From assembly GCA_963923455.1 (NCBI GenBank), contig CAWULT010000005.1:1-64000 (forward strand): a stretch of 64,000 nt of DNA, given 5' to 3'. The DNA comes from CAWULT01 sp963923455. GTDB taxonomy: Bacteria > Acidobacteriota > Vicinamibacteria > Vicinamibacterales > UBA2999. Numbering within the stretch: position 1 is the stretch's first letter; each line of letters begins with the position of its first letter. Both the position numbers and the translations under genes were made by a program. The notes beneath the pieces are model-generated. The model had not been told where the DNA came from. It saw nothing but the letters and a program-made list of their open reading frames with translations, and did no database searches. Positions 34,528-43,364 of this stretch are shown here, piece after piece.

Positions 34528-35547
34528 ATGAGCAGGATTCTTGTCACGGGCGGAGCGGGCTTCATCGGGTCGCACGTCGCCGAGGCACTGGTGGCGCGCG
34601 GGCACGACGTGCTCGTGCTGGACGATCTCAGCGGGGGCTTCGAGGAGAACGTGGTCCCCGGCGCACGGTTCGTCGAGGGCAGCATCAACGACGTCGCGCT
34701 GGTCGACCGGCTGTTCGCGCAGCACCGCTTCGAGTACGTGTTCCACCTCGCGGCCTACGCCGCCGAGGGGCTGAGCCACTTCATCAAGCGGTTCAACTAC
34801 ACGAACAACCTGATCGGAAGCGTCAACCTGATCAACGCCTCGATCAACACTGGCGTCAGGTGCTTCGTGTTCACGTCGTCAATCGCGGTGTACGGCACCA
34901 GCCCCGAGCTGCCGATGACGGAGGAGACGCCGGCGCGCCCGGAAGATCCCTACGGCATCGCGAAGTATGCCGTCGAGCAGGAGCTGCACGCCTGCAAGGC
35001 GATGTTCGGCCTCGACTCGATCGTCTTCCGGCCGCACAACGTCTACGGCGAGCGACAGAACATCGGCGACAAGTACCGCAACGTGGTCGGCATCTTCATG
35101 AACCAGTTGCTGCAGGGCAAGCCGATGAGCGTCTTCGGCGATGGCTCACAGACGCGCGCGTTCAGCTACATCGGCGAGGTGGCACCGATCATCGCCGAGT
35201 CGATCGACGTGCCAGCCGCCTACAACCAGACGTTCAACATCGGCGCCGATGAACCGTACGCCGTGAAGGACCTGGCCCTGGCCGTCGCCAGGGCGATGGG
35301 CGTGGCGCCGAACATCGCGCACCTGCCGGCCAGGAACGAGGTGCTCGACGCCTACTCGTCGCACGAGAAGGTGTCGCGGGTGTTCGGTCAGCACCGGAAG
35401 TACTCACTCGACGAGGGCCTGGCGCGCATGGCCGCGTGGGTGAAGCAGCACGGCGCCCGCGCCAGCAGCGAATTCGGCGACATCGAGGTGATGAAGAACT
35501 TTCCCGCGGCCTGGGCGCCATCGGCGACGCCGGCGGCGCGAGGCTGA
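34528..35547 (+). CDS. NAD-dependent nucleotide-sugar epimerase/dehydratase
   Basis: A 339-residue extended short-chain dehydrogenase. TGGAGFIGS is at 7-15, the catalytic region FTSSIAVYGTS at 115-125, and the catalytic Tyr142/Lys146 in PYGIAKY. RPHNVYGERQ and TRAFSYIGEVA are typical of UDP-glucose 4-epimerase-like enzymes. Probable role: epimerise a UDP-hexose for the second glycan block. Exact substrate not determined. Confidence 0.88.
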   Translation: MSRILVTGGAGFIGSHVAEALVARGHDVLVLDDLSGGFEENVVPGARFVEGSINDVALVDRLFAQHRFEYVFHLAAYAAEGLSHFIKRFNYTNNLIGSVNLINASINTGVRCFVFTSSIAVYGTSPELPMTEETPARPEDPYGIAKYAVEQELHACKAMFGLDSIVFRPHNVYGERQNIGDKYRNVVGIFMNQLLQGKPMSVFGDGSQTRAFSYIGEVAPIIAESIDVPAAYNQTFNIGADEPYAVKDLALAVARAMGVAPNIAHLPARNEVLDAYSSHEKVSRVFGQHRKYSLDEGLARMAAWVKQHGARASSEFGDIEVMKNFPAAWAPSATPAARG

Positions 35548-35564
35548 GGTCCAGGACGCGCAGC

Positions 35565-36470
35565 GTGGCCCAGCCCTTCGTCATCTCGGTCATCCTGAAC
35601 ACGAACCGGCGCGACGACACGCTCGAGTGTCTCGCGTCGCTGGTGGCGTCCGACTATGGCCACCACAAGGCGATCGTCCTCGACAACGCCTCGACCGACG
35701 GTTCGGTCGAGGCGATCCGGTCACGGTTCCCGCAGGTCGAGATCGTCCGGTTGACCGATAACCTCGGGTATGCCGGCAACAACAACGTGGGCATCGCGCA
35801 CGCGATGGCGCAGGGCGCCGACTGGGTGTTCGTGCTCAACGAGGACACGGTGCTGGCGCCGGACTGCCTGCGCAGGCTCGTCGAGACGGGTGAGGGGGAT
35901 CCGCGGATCGGCGTGGTCGGGCCGATGGTGTACCACCACGACGAGCCCGACGTCATCCAGTCCGCTGGCGGCGCCCTGAGCCGCTACTGGAACTCGGTGC
36001 ACATCGGCCAGAACGTCCGTGACGCCGGGCAGTACGTCCAGCCCCACGACGTCGACTGGATTTCCGGGTGCGCCATCATGGTCCGGCGCGGCGTGATCGA
36101 CGCCGTCGGCGTGATCGACGTCCGCTACTTCTACTTCTGGGAGGAAACGGAGTGGTGCATTCGCGCCGGCCGGGCCGGCTGGCGGATCGTCCAGGTGCCG
36201 GCCGCCAGGCTGTGGCACAAGGGCGTGCAGCGCGACTACCGGCCGAAGCCGACCGTGACGTACTACGCCACGCGGAACCGGCTGCTGACGCTGGCGAAGC
36301 ACCGGGCGCCGCTGCACGTGTGGCTGGTCGTCGTGCTGCAGATCGCGCGGACCCTGACCAGTTGGACCGTGAAGCCGAGGTGGCGGGAGATGCGCGAGCA
36401 CCGGGCCGCCATGCTGCGCGGCGCCACCGATTTCCTTCGGGCCAGGTGGGGTGGCCCCGTCCGGCTGTGA
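35565..36470 (+). CDS. GT2 glycosyltransferase
   Basis: A 301-residue GT-A enzyme with VISVILNTNRRDDTLECL, VLDNAST, DNLGYAGNNNVG and LNEDTV, similar in plan to rhamnosyl/galactofuranosyl transferases. The GTG at 35565 follows CCAGGA at 35551-35556 at 8 nt and puts the first beta strand at the N-terminus; the longer open frame upstream overlaps the epimerase gene. Confidence 0.83.
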   Translation: MAQPFVISVILNTNRRDDTLECLASLVASDYGHHKAIVLDNASTDGSVEAIRSRFPQVEIVRLTDNLGYAGNNNVGIAHAMAQGADWVFVLNEDTVLAPDCLRRLVETGEGDPRIGVVGPMVYHHDEPDVIQSAGGALSRYWNSVHIGQNVRDAGQYVQPHDVDWISGCAIMVRRGVIDAVGVIDVRYFYFWEETEWCIRAGRAGWRIVQVPAARLWHKGVQRDYRPKPTVTYYATRNRLLTLAKHRAPLHVWLVVVLQIARTLTSWTVKPRWREMREHRAAMLRGATDFLRARWGGPVRL

Positions 36471-36495
36471 CCGGACTCGCGGCGATGCACCAGTC

Positions 36496-37350
36496 ATGAC
36501 TCCACTTCCGCCCTCGGTCGTCTACACGCCGGGCTCTCAGGTCCGGTCCCCACTGTCGCTGCTCGCGGCGATCTGGCGCGACATGATCGAGTCGCACGAG
36601 CTGTCGTGGCGCCTCTTCGTCCGCGACGTCTCCGCCCAGTACCGCCAGAGCCTGCTCGGCGTCGTCTGGGCGTTCGTGCCGCCGATCGTCACGAGCCTGA
36701 TCTTCGTCGTGCTGCAGTCGCGCAACGTCGTGGACTTCGGCGAGGTCGACATCCCGTATCCGGTGTACGTGCTGGTCGGGGCCCTGCTCTGGCAGATGTT
36801 CGTCGAGGCGATCAACGCGCCGCTCAAGACCGTCACGGCCGCCAGGCCGATGCTGGCGAAGATCAACTTCCCCCGGGAGGCGCTCGTCGTCTCCTCGTTC
36901 TACATGGTGCTCTACGGGGTGGCGATGAAGCTGGTCGTGATCCTGGCGGTCCTGCTGATCTTCGGCGTGCCGTTGCACTGGACGCTGCCGGCGGCGCTCG
37001 GACCGATCCTGATCCTCGTCTTGTGCGGCCTGTGCCTGGGGCTGCTCGTCACGCCGTTCGGCATGCTCTACGGTGACGTCGCCTCGGGCCTGCCCGTGGC
37101 GACGCAGGTGCTCTTCTTCGTCACGCCGGTCGTCTACGTGCCGCCGCAGACGTTTCCGTTCTCGCTCATCGGCACCATCAATCCGGTGAGCCCGCCACTG
37201 GTCGCGAGCCGCGACCTGCTGACGAAAGGCGTGCTGACCAACCCCGAGGCCCTGGCCGGACTGACGGGCGTGGTCCTCGTCGGCCTGGCCGTGGCCCTCG
37301 TGATCTACCGGGCCGCGATGCCGATTCTCATCGAACGGACGAGCGCGTGA
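36496..37350 (+). CDS. ABC-2 type polysaccharide export permease (Wzm/TagG-like)
   Basis: A 284-residue permease with six hydrophobic segments and the FVRDVSAQYRQSLLGVVWAFVPPI amphipathic start typical of Wzm/TagG/KpsM proteins. It pairs with the ATPase gene that overlaps its end (GTGATG at 37347). It exports a lipid-linked polymer across the inner membrane. Confidence 0.9.
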   Translation: MTPLPPSVVYTPGSQVRSPLSLLAAIWRDMIESHELSWRLFVRDVSAQYRQSLLGVVWAFVPPIVTSLIFVVLQSRNVVDFGEVDIPYPVYVLVGALLWQMFVEAINAPLKTVTAARPMLAKINFPREALVVSSFYMVLYGVAMKLVVILAVLLIFGVPLHWTLPAALGPILILVLCGLCLGLLVTPFGMLYGDVASGLPVATQVLFFVTPVVYVPPQTFPFSLIGTINPVSPPLVASRDLLTKGVLTNPEALAGLTGVVLVGLAVALVIYRAAMPILIERTSA

Positions 37351-38594
37351 TGCAGGACACGCTGGTGACCGTCGACGGGGTCGGCAAGAAGTTCTGCCGC
37401 AGCCTGAAGCGCTCGCTGTGGTACGGGTTGCAGGACCTCGGGTCCGAGCTGGCCGGCCGCGGCGATCGGCCGCGCGAACTGCGCAAGGGCGAGTTCTGGG
37501 CCGTGAAGGACGTCTCCTTCCGGCTTCACCGCGGCGAAACGCTGGGCCTCATCGGCCACAACGGTGCGGGCAAGACGACCCTGCTCAGGATGCTCACGGG
37601 CCTGATCAAGCCCGATGCGGGGCGCATCGAGGTGGTGGGGCGCCTCCAGGCGCTCATCGCGCTCGGCGCCGGGTTCAACCCGCTGTTGACCGGCCGTGAG
37701 AACATCTACGTCAACGCGTCGATCCTGGGCATTCCGAAGCAGCAGATCGACCGCATCTTCGACCGCATCGTCGATTTCGCCGGCGTCGAGGAGTTCATCG
37801 ACATGCCGGTGCAGAGCTACAGCTCCGGCATGGCCGTGCGGCTGGGCTTCTCGATCGCGGCGCACCTTGACCCCGACATTCTGCTCGTGGACGAGGTCCT
37901 GTCGGTCGGCGACCTGGCGTTTCGCACCAAGTGCCAGGTGCGCATCAACGAGATGAAGGAGCGGGGCGTCGCCATCATCCTGGTGTCGCACAACCTCCAC
38001 ACCATCAGCCACGTCTGCACGCGCGGCGTGGCGATCGACCGCGGCCGGGTCCTGTTCGACGGTGACACCGAGACCGCGATCGACGTCTATCGTGAGTCGC
38101 TGATCGCGAGGAACGGCAAGGCCGCGGCCGAGGGGCTCCGCGGCGGGACGGGCGAGATCCGGATCGCCCGCGTCGAGGTGCTCGGCCGCGACGGCACTCC
38201 GACGCCCGTGCTGGGCGTCGGCGACTTCGTGACGCTGCGGCTGCACTATCACGCGCACCAGCCCGTTGTCGATCCGGTGTTCAACCTGGCGGTGCACGTG
38301 CTGAACGGCAACCAGGTCACCGGCGTTCGCACCGACGTCGACGGGCTGCGCCTCGGGCGCCTCGAGGGCGAGGGATACGTCGACGTCGAGATTCCGCACC
38401 TGAACCTGCTGCCGAACGTGTACACGGTGGACGCGGTGGCGTTTCACGCCGACGGCGTGACCTTCTACGATCGGCTCAACGCCGCCGCGAGCCTCAAGAT
38501 CCGGGGCGGGCTGCCCATCAACGGCACGGTCTACCTGCCCCATGAATGGCGGCGTGGAGACGTCCGGCAGGACGCGCTGGCGGGGTCACGCTGA
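37347..38594 (+). CDS. ABC transporter ATPase with C-terminal glycan-binding domain (Wzt-like)
   Basis: A 415-residue protein. The ATPase part has Walker A GHNGAGKTT (70-78), the degenerate signature YSSGMAVRLGFS common in Wzt proteins, and Walker B ILLVDEVLSVGD. Residues about 265-400 form a Wzt_C-like beta-sandwich that in studied systems binds the modified polymer end. Its presence implies export of a terminally capped, fully built polymer. GTG 37347 and ATG 37350 are both possible starts. Confidence 0.9.
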   Translation: MMQDTLVTVDGVGKKFCRSLKRSLWYGLQDLGSELAGRGDRPRELRKGEFWAVKDVSFRLHRGETLGLIGHNGAGKTTLLRMLTGLIKPDAGRIEVVGRLQALIALGAGFNPLLTGRENIYVNASILGIPKQQIDRIFDRIVDFAGVEEFIDMPVQSYSSGMAVRLGFSIAAHLDPDILLVDEVLSVGDLAFRTKCQVRINEMKERGVAIILVSHNLHTISHVCTRGVAIDRGRVLFDGDTETAIDVYRESLIARNGKAAAEGLRGGTGEIRIARVEVLGRDGTPTPVLGVGDFVTLRLHYHAHQPVVDPVFNLAVHVLNGNQVTGVRTDVDGLRLGRLEGEGYVDVEIPHLNLLPNVYTVDAVAFHADGVTFYDRLNAAASLKIRGGLPINGTVYLPHEWRRGDVRQDALAGSR

Positions 38595-38595
38595 C

Positions 38596-39804
38596 GTGTC
38601 GAACGAACCCGTGTTCATCGTGGGCGTCCAGCGGTCGGGCACGACGCTCCTGGCGGCGATGCTGGCCGCGCACAGCCGCCTGAGCTGCGGGCCCGAGACG
38701 CACTTCTTCCGGCGGCTCGCCGCCGCAGACGTCGCCCGGCTCTGCCAGCGGGCGACGTGGCCGGAGGCGGCCGCGGACTTCCTGGCCTCGATCACCCACG
38801 TCGGCTTCTCGAGCGACGCCCGGGTGCCGCTGCTGGCCAAGTATCAGCTCGATCCGGCCGTGGTCCGCGCGTACCTCGCGGCGCACGAGCCGCGGGTCGC
38901 GAGCATCCTGGGCGCGGTCACCGAGCCGTACATGCTGGCCCGCCAGAAGGCCCGGTGGGTCGAGAAGACGCCCGATCACCTGCTGCACCTGCCGGCGATC
39001 CGCGAGCACTTTCCGCGGTCGCCGATCATCCGCATCGTCCGCGACCCGCGCGACGTGTCGCTGTCCCTGATGAACGTGCCCTGGGGGGTGCGCTCCTTCG
39101 CCGAGGGCCTCTTCTACTGGGAGCGCCTCGACCGCGCGAGCCGGCAGTTCTTCACCACCGACACGGGCTCCCTGACCGTCCGCTTCGAGGACCTGGTGTC
39201 GGCGCCCGAGGCGACGCTGGGCCGCATCTGCGACTTCATCGGCGAGCGCTTCGAGGAGGGGATGCTCGACACGTCGAGCACCGGCGCCGAGATCAACGCC
39301 CGCAACGTGCCGTGGAAGGAGAAGGTCGCCAAGGCCGTCGACCGCAGCCGCGTCGAGGCCTGGCGGGCCAGCGTGTCGCCGCGGGAAGACCGCATGGCCG
39401 AGGCCCTGCTCGGGGACCGGCTGCAGGCGTTCGGGTACGCCCGCGACCATGCCTTCTCGCACGTGGCCGATGTACTGCCGTCGATTGCGCTCGCGGAACG
39501 GTACCCGGGGGCCATCGAGACCCTCGCCGCAGAGGGCGTCCGGTTCTGGCGTGAGCGTCCGGACGAGCCCACGAGCGTCACGGTGTACCTGGGCGACCCG
39601 GGCAGCCGCGACTGGTTCGGCGGCGCCGCCCCGATCGGCCCGGCGCGTGTCCTCGCAGACGTGGCGCGGGCGGCGGCATCGGGACGACGCCTGTACTGGG
39701 TCACGGACACGGCCGCGAACCAGTGGACGGGTTCGGTTCCGTTCCTGCTGAAGACGTGTCTCACGCCCTTCCGCGTACAAGGGTGCGCGCCGGTGAGCGC
39801 GTGA
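38596..39804 (+). CDS. Sulfotransferase family protein with C-terminal extension
   Basis: A 402-residue protein. The PAPS 5'-phosphate loop is VFIVGVQRSGTTLL (about 6-19) and the 3'-phosphate segment is IIRIVRDPRDVSLSL. The core ends at about 270. The remaining 130 residues (about 270-402) are unlike a usual sulfotransferase and may be an extra domain. The GTG at 38596 lies 1 nt after the Wzt stop. It suggests sulfation of the polymer. No PAPS-synthesis genes are in the window. Confidence 0.82.
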   Translation: MSNEPVFIVGVQRSGTTLLAAMLAAHSRLSCGPETHFFRRLAAADVARLCQRATWPEAAADFLASITHVGFSSDARVPLLAKYQLDPAVVRAYLAAHEPRVASILGAVTEPYMLARQKARWVEKTPDHLLHLPAIREHFPRSPIIRIVRDPRDVSLSLMNVPWGVRSFAEGLFYWERLDRASRQFFTTDTGSLTVRFEDLVSAPEATLGRICDFIGERFEEGMLDTSSTGAEINARNVPWKEKVAKAVDRSRVEAWRASVSPREDRMAEALLGDRLQAFGYARDHAFSHVADVLPSIALAERYPGAIETLAAEGVRFWRERPDEPTSVTVYLGDPGSRDWFGGAAPIGPARVLADVARAAASGRRLYWVTDTAANQWTGSVPFLLKTCLTPFRVQGCAPVSA

Positions 39805-41384
39805 CCGACTCGGCGGTGGCTGGCCCGGCGCACGACGCGCCGGTGGCCGGCTCGCGCGCAAGTTCCCAGGCGTCGCTTCGTTCCGTCCTGCCGCTGGCGG
39901 TCGCCACCTCGATCGCCGGCATGGTGCTGCTGATGCTCACGACCGCGTGGGGCATCGGCACCTCTCCTGACTCGGTCCACTACATCCGGACCGCCCGCCA
40001 GTGGCTCGGCGAGCCGGGCCCGGCCGGCTCGGCGCAGTTCGCCCCGTTCTATCCGTGGCTGCTCGCCGTGCTGGGGCGGCTGTCCGGAGTCGATCCGATC
40101 TCGGCCGCCCGCGGGCTCAACGTGGCCGTGTTCGGCGCCAACATCCTGCTCGTCGGGCTGGTCGTGCGCCACGCCACGCACAACATCCGCTGGATCTGGC
40201 TGGCCGCAGCCTGGACCGTGCTCGCTGCCCGGCCGGTGCTGACCGTGCACGCGTATGCGCTGAGCGAGCCGGTGTTCCTGACGGTCGGCCTCCTGGGTCT
40301 GTTTCTGCTTGGCCGGTACCTGCAGGAGGGGCGCCTCGTGCTGCTCCTGGGCGCCGGCGCCGCGATCGGTCTCGCGTTCCTGACGCGCTACGCCGCCGCC
40401 GCGCTGCTCCTCTCCGGCGGGCTGGCCCTGCTGCTGTTCGAGCGCGCGGCCTGGCCGCGGCGCGTCGTCCGCGCCGCGCTCTTCGGCGTCGTCGCACTGC
40501 TGCCGATGCTGGCGTGGATGTGGCGCAACATGAGCGCGACCGGCACCGCCACCGGCCGGGAGCTCGTGCTGCATCCGCTGACACGCGCCCAGATCTGGCA
40601 GGGTGTCTACACGACGGCGGACTGGCTGTTCATTCCCCGCGGCGCCCCCGACGCGGTCCGGCTCGCCGCGTGGGCCGTCGTGGGAGGCGCCGTGGCGTTC
40701 GTCGTGGTGCGCCAGGTCGTGGTTCGCGACCGGGCGAGCACCGTCCCGGCGGTGCTCGCCCTGTTCGTCGCGACCTACGCCGCCTTCCTCGCCACGTCGA
40801 TCTCGCTCCTCGACGCGAACACCGAGCTCGACGACCGAATCCTGATGCCGGCGTTCGTGGCGGTGGTCCCCGTGCTGTGCTGGCTGGCCGACCGGGCGTG
40901 GCCCGTGCTTCAGCGCGTGCGTCCGGCCCTGATGGCCCTGGTGGTGGCCGCCGCGGCGTTCTGCGGTGTCACGGTTCAGGCGGGAGTCGGCCTCGCCGCG
41001 GCGGGCCGGGAGAACGGGTGGGGCTTCAGCAGCCGGGCCTGGGCGGAGTCGCCGACGATCGACGCCATCGAGGCGCTGCCGGCCGGGACGGTCGTGTACA
41101 GCAATGCGCCGGAGATCGTCTATCTGCACACCGGGAGGGCCGCCGAGGCGCTGCCACGGAAGATATTTCTGATGAACGGGCGCCGGAACGGTCAGTTCGC
41201 CGGGCAATTGGCCGATACCGGAGACAGGCTGAGCCGTACGTGCGGCGTCATTGCCTATTTTCGCACCCTCACGGACCAGAAGTCGGTGCCGACCGAGGCG
41301 GAGCTGCAGTCGCGGCTGTCGCTGGGCGTGCGCGCCGAAGGGCGTGACGGTGCGTTGTTGAGCGCGAGCACATGCCGCCCCTAG
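39801..41384 (+). CDS. Polytopic membrane protein, GT39-like
   Basis: A 527-residue membrane protein with about ten hydrophobic segments and an SPDSVHYIRTARQWLG periplasmic loop after the first TM, similar in position to the acidic catalytic loop of PMT/ArnT-type enzymes. The soluble C-terminus is about 100 residues long. GTG 39801 overlaps the sulfotransferase stop. Likely a polyprenyl-sugar-dependent glycosyltransferase; function is not certain. Confidence 0.65.
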   Translation: MTDSAVAGPAHDAPVAGSRASSQASLRSVLPLAVATSIAGMVLLMLTTAWGIGTSPDSVHYIRTARQWLGEPGPAGSAQFAPFYPWLLAVLGRLSGVDPISAARGLNVAVFGANILLVGLVVRHATHNIRWIWLAAAWTVLAARPVLTVHAYALSEPVFLTVGLLGLFLLGRYLQEGRLVLLLGAGAAIGLAFLTRYAAAALLLSGGLALLLFERAAWPRRVVRAALFGVVALLPMLAWMWRNMSATGTATGRELVLHPLTRAQIWQGVYTTADWLFIPRGAPDAVRLAAWAVVGGAVAFVVVRQVVVRDRASTVPAVLALFVATYAAFLATSISLLDANTELDDRILMPAFVAVVPVLCWLADRAWPVLQRVRPALMALVVAAAAFCGVTVQAGVGLAAAGRENGWGFSSRAWAESPTIDAIEALPAGTVVYSNAPEIVYLHTGRAAEALPRKIFLMNGRRNGQFAGQLADTGDRLSRTCGVIAYFRTLTDQKSVPTEAELQSRLSLGVRAEGRDGALLSASTCRP

Positions 41385-42592
41385 TCAGCATCATCGTCCC
41401 GGCGTACAACCAGAGCCACTATCTGGAGGCGGCCGTCCAGAGCGCGCTCGCGCAGACCTACGCCGACGTCGAGGTGATCGTCGTCGACGACGGCTCGACC
41501 GACGACACGCGCGCGGTGGCGCAGCGCCTGACCGATTCCCGCGTCCGCTACGTGTACCAGGAGAACCGCGGCCTGCCGGCCGCGCGGAACACGGGCATCC
41601 GTCACGCGCGCGGCTCGCTGCTGTCGTTCCTCGATTCAGACGACCTCTTCCTGCCCGACAAGGTTCGGCTGCTCCTCGCGGCGATGGAGGCAGACCCGTC
41701 GCTCGGGCTGGTCGCCGGCCAGGCAGTCGTGATCGACGAGGGTGGCCGCCCGGTGGGCGAGGTGTTCGACGCAGAACTGCCGGCCGACGGTGCGGAACTG
41801 CTGCTGGGCAATCCACTCCACGTGGGCAGCGTTCTGCTGCGGCGCGATTGGCAGGAGCGCGTGGGCCTGTTCGACGAGACGCTCCGCTCGTACGAAGACT
41901 GGGACCTGTGGCTGCGTCTGGCCCGCGCCGGCTGTCCGATGGGGTGGGTTCCGAGGCCGGTCTCGCAGTACCGGTTCCACCTGGCGCAGATGACGCGCAT
42001 CGGCCGCCAGATGACCACGGCGACGTTCGCCGTGCTGGAGAAGACCTTCTCCGATCCGTCGCTGCCGGCGGCATGGCGTGCCCGGAAGGATGCCGCCTAC
42101 AGCCGCGCCTACCTGCGGGCGGCAGCCCAGGCGTACACCGCCTCGGCGTTCGACCTGGCCGAAGACTGCATGCGCCGCGCGGTTGCCCACGATCCCGGTC
42201 TGGTCGCGGCCGATGCCCAGCCGATCGCCGACATCGTCGCCGGGTGGGCCAACCACGTGAAGACCGCGGACGCGATGGGCCTGCTCGAAGGTGTCTACGA
42301 CCATCTGCCGGCGGAGCTGGCGGCGCTGCGCGCGCGACGGTCGCGCGACCTCGCCCGCGAGGCCCTGCAGCTGACCTTCGCGGCCTACCAGCGCGGCGAC
42401 AGGGCGGCCGCCCGGACGTTCGTCCGTCGTGCCGTCGGGCTGCAGCCGAGGGCGGCCCTCGACCGGGGCGTTCTCTCGATCCTCCTGCGCACATTCATCC
42501 CCGGGACCGGGGCCACTGCGGGCGGGGACACGCCCGCCTCGGCGCGCTGGGTCCCTGGTTCCGGCCGCGTGCCTTCTGAAGGGAACTCATGA
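41372..42592 (+). CDS. GT2 glycosyltransferase with C-terminal helical extension
   Basis: A 406-residue protein. GT-A domain: VSIIVPAYNQSHYLEAAVQSAL, VDDGST, NRGLPAARNTG, FLDSDD. About 170 residues of helix-rich, TPR-like sequence follow (about 220-390). It overlaps the previous gene by 13 bp and the next start by 4 bp, so expression is coupled. Confidence 0.82.
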   Translation: MPPLVSIIVPAYNQSHYLEAAVQSALAQTYADVEVIVVDDGSTDDTRAVAQRLTDSRVRYVYQENRGLPAARNTGIRHARGSLLSFLDSDDLFLPDKVRLLLAAMEADPSLGLVAGQAVVIDEGGRPVGEVFDAELPADGAELLLGNPLHVGSVLLRRDWQERVGLFDETLRSYEDWDLWLRLARAGCPMGWVPRPVSQYRFHLAQMTRIGRQMTTATFAVLEKTFSDPSLPAAWRARKDAAYSRAYLRAAAQAYTASAFDLAEDCMRRAVAHDPGLVAADAQPIADIVAGWANHVKTADAMGLLEGVYDHLPAELAALRARRSRDLAREALQLTFAAYQRGDRAAARTFVRRAVGLQPRAALDRGVLSILLRTFIPGTGATAGGDTPASARWVPGSGRVPSEGNS

Positions 42593-43326
42593 GCCCCCTG
42601 ATTCCACGTTTCCAGGTCACTCCGTTCGTCATCCTCTTCGTCGAGCGCGCCGGCAGCACGTACCTGATCACGGCCCTGAAGTCGCACCCGGAGATCACCG
42701 CCCTGACGGAGAAGTTCGACGCGATGCGCCAGGAAGGCAAGGGCGCCACCGAGCAGCTCGCGTGGGCGCGGGAGTTCCTGACGCCGCCGCTCGTCGGGCA
42801 GCATCGCGCCATCGGCTTCAAGACGAAGCTCGTCGACGTGCTCGACCGGGAGGGGTTCGCCGACCTCGTGCGCGCGCGCAAGTGCAAGATCATCAAGATG
42901 CGTCGCCTCAACACGGTGAAGGCGGTCGTCTCGACGCTGAACGCGCGCCGGCAGTGGCAGGCCTCCGGCAACTGGAACCTGCTGAGCGAGGCGACCCGCC
43001 TCTCGGAACTGACGGTCGACCTCGACGAGTTCGACCGCATGCTGCACGAGCGGGAGGAGCTCGACCGCGACCTGGAGGACTACGTCAAGAGCCTCGGGCT
43101 GCCGACGCTCGAGCTGTACTACGAGGAGCTGCTGCGCGACGAGAAGGGCTTCGTCGACCGCACGCTGGGCTTCCTCGGCGTGGAGCGCGGGCCGCTCCAG
43201 AGCATGACCCTCAAGAACACGAAGGACGACCTGCGGGAGGCGATCGCCAACTTCGACGCGCTTCGCGCCAAGTACACCGGCACGAAATACGAGGCGCTCT
43301 TCGACGAGGTGCTGGCCCCGGCGTAG
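42589..43326 (+). CDS. Small sulfotransferase family protein
   Basis: A 245-residue protein with FVERAGSTYLITALKSHP at about 18-35 as the PAPS-binding loop and KIIKMRRLNTVKAVVS in the 3'-phosphate position. It resembles Stf0/NodH-like glycan sulfotransferases. It is the second sulfotransferase of this block and starts on the ATGA overlap with the GT2 gene. Confidence 0.78.
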   Translation: MSPLIPRFQVTPFVILFVERAGSTYLITALKSHPEITALTEKFDAMRQEGKGATEQLAWAREFLTPPLVGQHRAIGFKTKLVDVLDREGFADLVRARKCKIIKMRRLNTVKAVVSTLNARRQWQASGNWNLLSEATRLSELTVDLDEFDRMLHEREELDRDLEDYVKSLGLPTLELYYEELLRDEKGFVDRTLGFLGVERGPLQSMTLKNTKDDLREAIANFDALRAKYTGTKYEALFDEVLAPA

Positions 43327-43350
43327 GGTCCCAGCCCCAGACACGACGAG

Positions 43351-43356
43351 AGGAGG
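43351..43356 (+). promoter_or_regulatory. Shine-Dalgarno AGGAGG supporting an ACG start
   Basis: This perfect ribosome site lies 8 nt before ACG 43365. No ATG, GTG or TTG has comparable spacing; the nearest, TTG 43374, is 17 nt away. It therefore decides the start of the downstream gene. Confidence 0.7.
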
Positions 43357-43364
43357 ATAGCGCT

